From: DATLHO01 sp035539855
Lineage (GTDB): Bacteria; Bacteroidota; Ignavibacteria; OLB7
Direction: 5' to 3'
Assembly (NCBI GenBank): GCA_035539855.1
Contig: DATLHO010000227.1
Coordinates: 1-45,676 of the forward strand
Length of the DNA: 45,676 bases
Made by a program: the position numbers and the translations under genes. Shown here piece by piece: positions 43,299-45,676 of this stretch (the stretch's first letter is position 1; each line of letters starts with the position of its first letter). The notes beneath the pieces were generated by a model. It saw only the letters and a program-made list of their open reading frames with translations, ran no database searches and was not told the origin of the DNA.

Positions 43299-43320
43299 AG
43301 ATTTGCTGAACGACCGAACG

Positions 43321-45676
43321 ATGAAGCTCCCAATGAAGCGATTCGCCCGCATACCCCTTCCGGCTCTCTCTTTGATCGCGGGACTGCTCCTGGCGACGGC
43401 GCCCGCCGTCGCGCAGACCGAGCTTCTCGACGCGGCTCCGAGCGGCACCGAGTACTACGTCGGATTCATGCAGAACGACGACGACGCGGGCGGCGCGGTC
43501 GCGAAGTTCATGGGGGTGATGATCACCTCGCAGGTCGCGACCGTCGGCACCGTCGACATCCCCGGCTACGGCACGACGCCGTTCAGCACGCAGCCCGGCC
43601 AGTACACGACGATCTCGGTGCCCCGCGTGTTCGAGCACCGCATCAGCGAGGACACCATCGGCGAGGCTGGCAAGAGCGTCATCGCGGCGATCCACATCAG
43701 CGCCCGTGCGCCGATCTCGGTGTTCGCCATGAACGCGCGCCAGCAGTCGACCGGCGGCTTCGTCGCGATCCCGGTCTCGAGCTGGGGCACGCGCTACCTC
43801 GCGGTCGGACTGCCCAACGGCTTCGGCGGCCGCACCAGCGAGCTGATGATCGTCGCGGCCTACGACGACACCTACATCCAGTTCACACCGAGCGTCAAGA
43901 CCGTACGACAGGAGCGCGGCACCGTCCGGCAGATCAAGCTCGACCGCGGCCGCACCTACTTCGTGCAGGCGCTGGCGCGCGAGGCCGGCGTCGCCGATCT
44001 GTCGGCATCGGAGATCGTCTCGAGCCGTCCGGTCGGCCTCATCTGCGGACACGTCCGCACGCCGGTCACGATCGACGCGACGCTCCCGTCGGATCCGCAG
44101 GCCTATGCGACGCACCAGGCGTACATGGCCCTGCCGGATTCGGCCTGGGGCTACGAGTTCGCGAGCATGCCGATGCGCGCAGGCGGCGACCGCTTCCGCG
44201 TGATGCCCTCGCGCGAGGCCTCGATCATCGTTACCCATCACGGCCCGGCCGGCATCGGGCGTGACACCCTGGCGCTCGATGCCGGCGAGGTCCGCGATGT
44301 CTTCCAGGTCGATGGCCAGATGCTCACCGGTGGTGTCGAGTGGCACTCGAGCGTCCCGACGATGGTGCTGCAACTGCGGACGGGCGGCCGCTACGGCGAT
44401 CCGGCCGAGAGCCCCGCACTCGTACCGCTGACCGCACTCTCGACGCTCGCCTCACGCTCGGCGTTCATCGCGCCGGAAAGGATCGGCGAAGGCACATTCG
44501 CCCAGCATCGCCTGTCGTTGCTGGTCTCGGCTCCGGAGGAGCTTCGCAAGGACCCGAAGGCGGTCTTCCAGGCGATCCGCCTCGACGGTGTGCCGATCGA
44601 GGTCTTCGCCCCGGGAGGCGAGCCGACGCCGATCGGGACCAACGGACTGTTCCGCGCCACGATGTCGATTCGCTCCGGCGGACACATCCTCGTGGCCTCA
44701 GAGGGCGTGCGCTTCGGCGGCACGGTCTCGGGCGAGAACGGCACGATCTACCGCGACGCCTATCTGTGGGCGCTGCCCACGTGGGGCGAGCCGGAGCAGC
44801 TCGACGTGAGCGCGCCGTACGTCGTCTCGGTGCAGACGCCGGCGAAGGGCACCGTCGACGTGACGCTCAGCGACATCACCGGCGGCTACTTCAGCGGCGT
44901 CGGCGACATCCAGACGTCGCCGGGCGTGACCGGCTGGGTGCGCACGGCGTTCAACGCTCCGATGCCGAACGATCTCGGCCTGGCGAGCTTCCGCGCGATC
45001 ACCGACCCGAGCGGCCCGCTCAACGTCACGATCCGCGATCGTGATGGGAACGTCAAGGACACGATGCTCTCGCCGTCGCTGTGCTTCAAGACCGCCCGAC
45101 CGGTCGACGCGCGTGTCGAGATCAGGACCAACGCGGGCCTGACGGGATCGTCGACGCTCGAGCTCGTCGCGAACGAGTGCGGTGACGTGGCGAACGTCCG
45201 GTCGATCGTCTTCGGATCGGGCTCGGTCGCGGTTCACCTCGAGGCCCGCTTCGACAACGGCCTTTCGACGACGACGATTCCTTCGAGCGGGCGGGCGACG
45301 CTGACGGTCACATCGTCGAGCGCGGTGCCGCAGGGCCGCCACGACGCGACGATGCGCATCTCCGTCGACGACTCGCTTCTGGCGATCCCCGTCGTGGTCG
45401 TGGTCGATCCGCCTCTGGGCGTCGACGACGAGCAGGGCGCGGGCAGCCTCCTTCGCGTCTATCCCAATCCAGTCACGGCGAGCGCGACGATCGCACTCGA
45501 GCGCGCACTCGGCGCCGACGGACGCCTGACGATCACCGACAACCTCGGTCGGACCGTCCGCACGATCGACGCTACCGAAGCCGCCGGAGCCACCGAGCTG
45601 CTGTGGGACGGACGCGACGCTAGCGGCACTCCTGTGGCCGCGGGCATCTACCTCGTCACGCTCTCCGATCGCGGGG
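43321..45676 (+). CDS. IgGFc-binding-like exported protein with T9SS sorting domain (3' end beyond window)
   Basis: The frame is open from ATG 43321 to the window edge (785 codons; no stop). It begins with a signal peptide (PLPALSLIAGLLLATAPAVA). The N-terminal 250 residues match the IgGFc-binding N-terminal domain (EYYVGFMQN, GVMITSQVATVGTVDIPG, ISVFAMNARQQSTGGFVAIP, SSWGTRYLAVGLPN). The middle is beta-rich. From about residue 710 it ends in a T9SS type A sorting domain (LRVYPNPVTASATIALE, LTITDNLGRTVRTI, VAAGIYLVTL), so only a few residues are missing. It closes the sigma-anti-sigma-lipoprotein operon and is a candidate surface adhesin, possibly under that sigma factor. Confidence 0.92.
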   Translation, partial: MKLPMKRFARIPLPALSLIAGLLLATAPAVAQTELLDAAPSGTEYYVGFMQNDDDAGGAVAKFMGVMITSQVATVGTVDIPGYGTTPFSTQPGQYTTISVPRVFEHRISEDTIGEAGKSVIAAIHISARAPISVFAMNARQQSTGGFVAIPVSSWGTRYLAVGLPNGFGGRTSELMIVAAYDDTYIQFTPSVKTVRQERGTVRQIKLDRGRTYFVQALAREAGVADLSASEIVSSRPVGLICGHVRTPVTIDATLPSDPQAYATHQAYMALPDSAWGYEFASMPMRAGGDRFRVMPSREASIIVTHHGPAGIGRDTLALDAGEVRDVFQVDGQMLTGGVEWHSSVPTMVLQLRTGGRYGDPAESPALVPLTALSTLASRSAFIAPERIGEGTFAQHRLSLLVSAPEELRKDPKAVFQAIRLDGVPIEVFAPGGEPTPIGTNGLFRATMSIRSGGHILVASEGVRFGGTVSGENGTIYRDAYLWALPTWGEPEQLDVSAPYVVSVQTPAKGTVDVTLSDITGGYFSGVGDIQTSPGVTGWVRTAFNAPMPNDLGLASFRAITDPSGPLNVTIRDRDGNVKDTMLSPSLCFKTARPVDARVEIRTNAGLTGSSTLELVANECGDVANVRSIVFGSGSVAVHLEARFDNGLSTTTIPSSGRATLTVTSSSAVPQGRHDATMRISVDDSLLAIPVVVVVDPPLGVDDEQGAGSLLRVYPNPVTASATIALERALGADGRLTITDNLGRTVRTIDATEAAGATELLWDGRDASGTPVAAGIYLVTLSDRG

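Overview
The window is GC-rich, double-stranded bacterial chromosome carrying mostly housekeeping genes. Several clues point to the FCB (Bacteroidota/Chlorobiota) side of the tree, probably a high-GC Ignavibacteria/Kapabacteria-like lineage. Three secreted proteins end in type IX secretion (T9SS type A-like) sorting domains with YPNP or APNP entry motifs. There is a bacillithiol gene (bshC), an 'SFQGR'-type secreted protein, and an IgGFc-binding-like surface protein. Shine-Dalgarno sequences are mostly weak. The taxon is an inference; no rRNA or tRNA gene was found.

Layout: (1) 1-345: the 3' end of an IS110-family transposase, a long hairpin and a heptanucleotide repeat array. (2) 346-2746, minus strand: bshC and nth. 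(3) 2747-3326: an AT-richer regulatory gap with a large hairpin. (4) 3327-6787, plus strand: a phosphonate-type ABC transporter whose binding protein and ATPase are fused in one chain, then its permease and an unrecognised exported protein. (5) 6886-13428, minus strand: the fatty-acid/phospholipid cluster plsX-fabH-fabD-fabG-acpP-fabF-rnc, with a second heptad array between fabH and fabD and a 13-bp degenerate array upstream of plsX. (6) 13993-23605, minus strand: an accessory block with a T9SS-type exported protein, a 2316-residue Sec-exported RHS/YD-repeat protein ending in an L,D-transpeptidase-like domain, a small lipoprotein and a Cys-rich exported protein. (7) 24162-29337, plus strand: a promoter, two small genes, and a two-domain KaiC-like ATPase overlapping a hybrid histidine kinase/response regulator. 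(8) 29576-34766: mfd (-), a Memo-family protein (+) and purE (-). (9) 34902-38697, plus strand: a 48-residue membrane protein and a large AAA-type regulator with a C-terminal SARP/BTAD-like module. (10) 38793-45676, plus strand: two exported proteins, a terminator, then a tight cassette of ECF sigma factor, a single-chain anti-sigma-like/beta-barrel protein, a lipoprotein and a large IgGFc-binding-like T9SS substrate that runs off the window.

The most unusual content is: the RHS protein with an L,D-transpeptidase-like tip followed by a lipoprotein that could be its immunity protein; the ECF partner that seems to join an anti-sigma-like N-terminus, a transmembrane helix, a repeat-rich periplasmic spacer and a C-terminal beta-barrel-like domain; and the PhnD-PhnC fusion. 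Long open frames opposite most genes are artefacts of high third-position GC and are not annotated.
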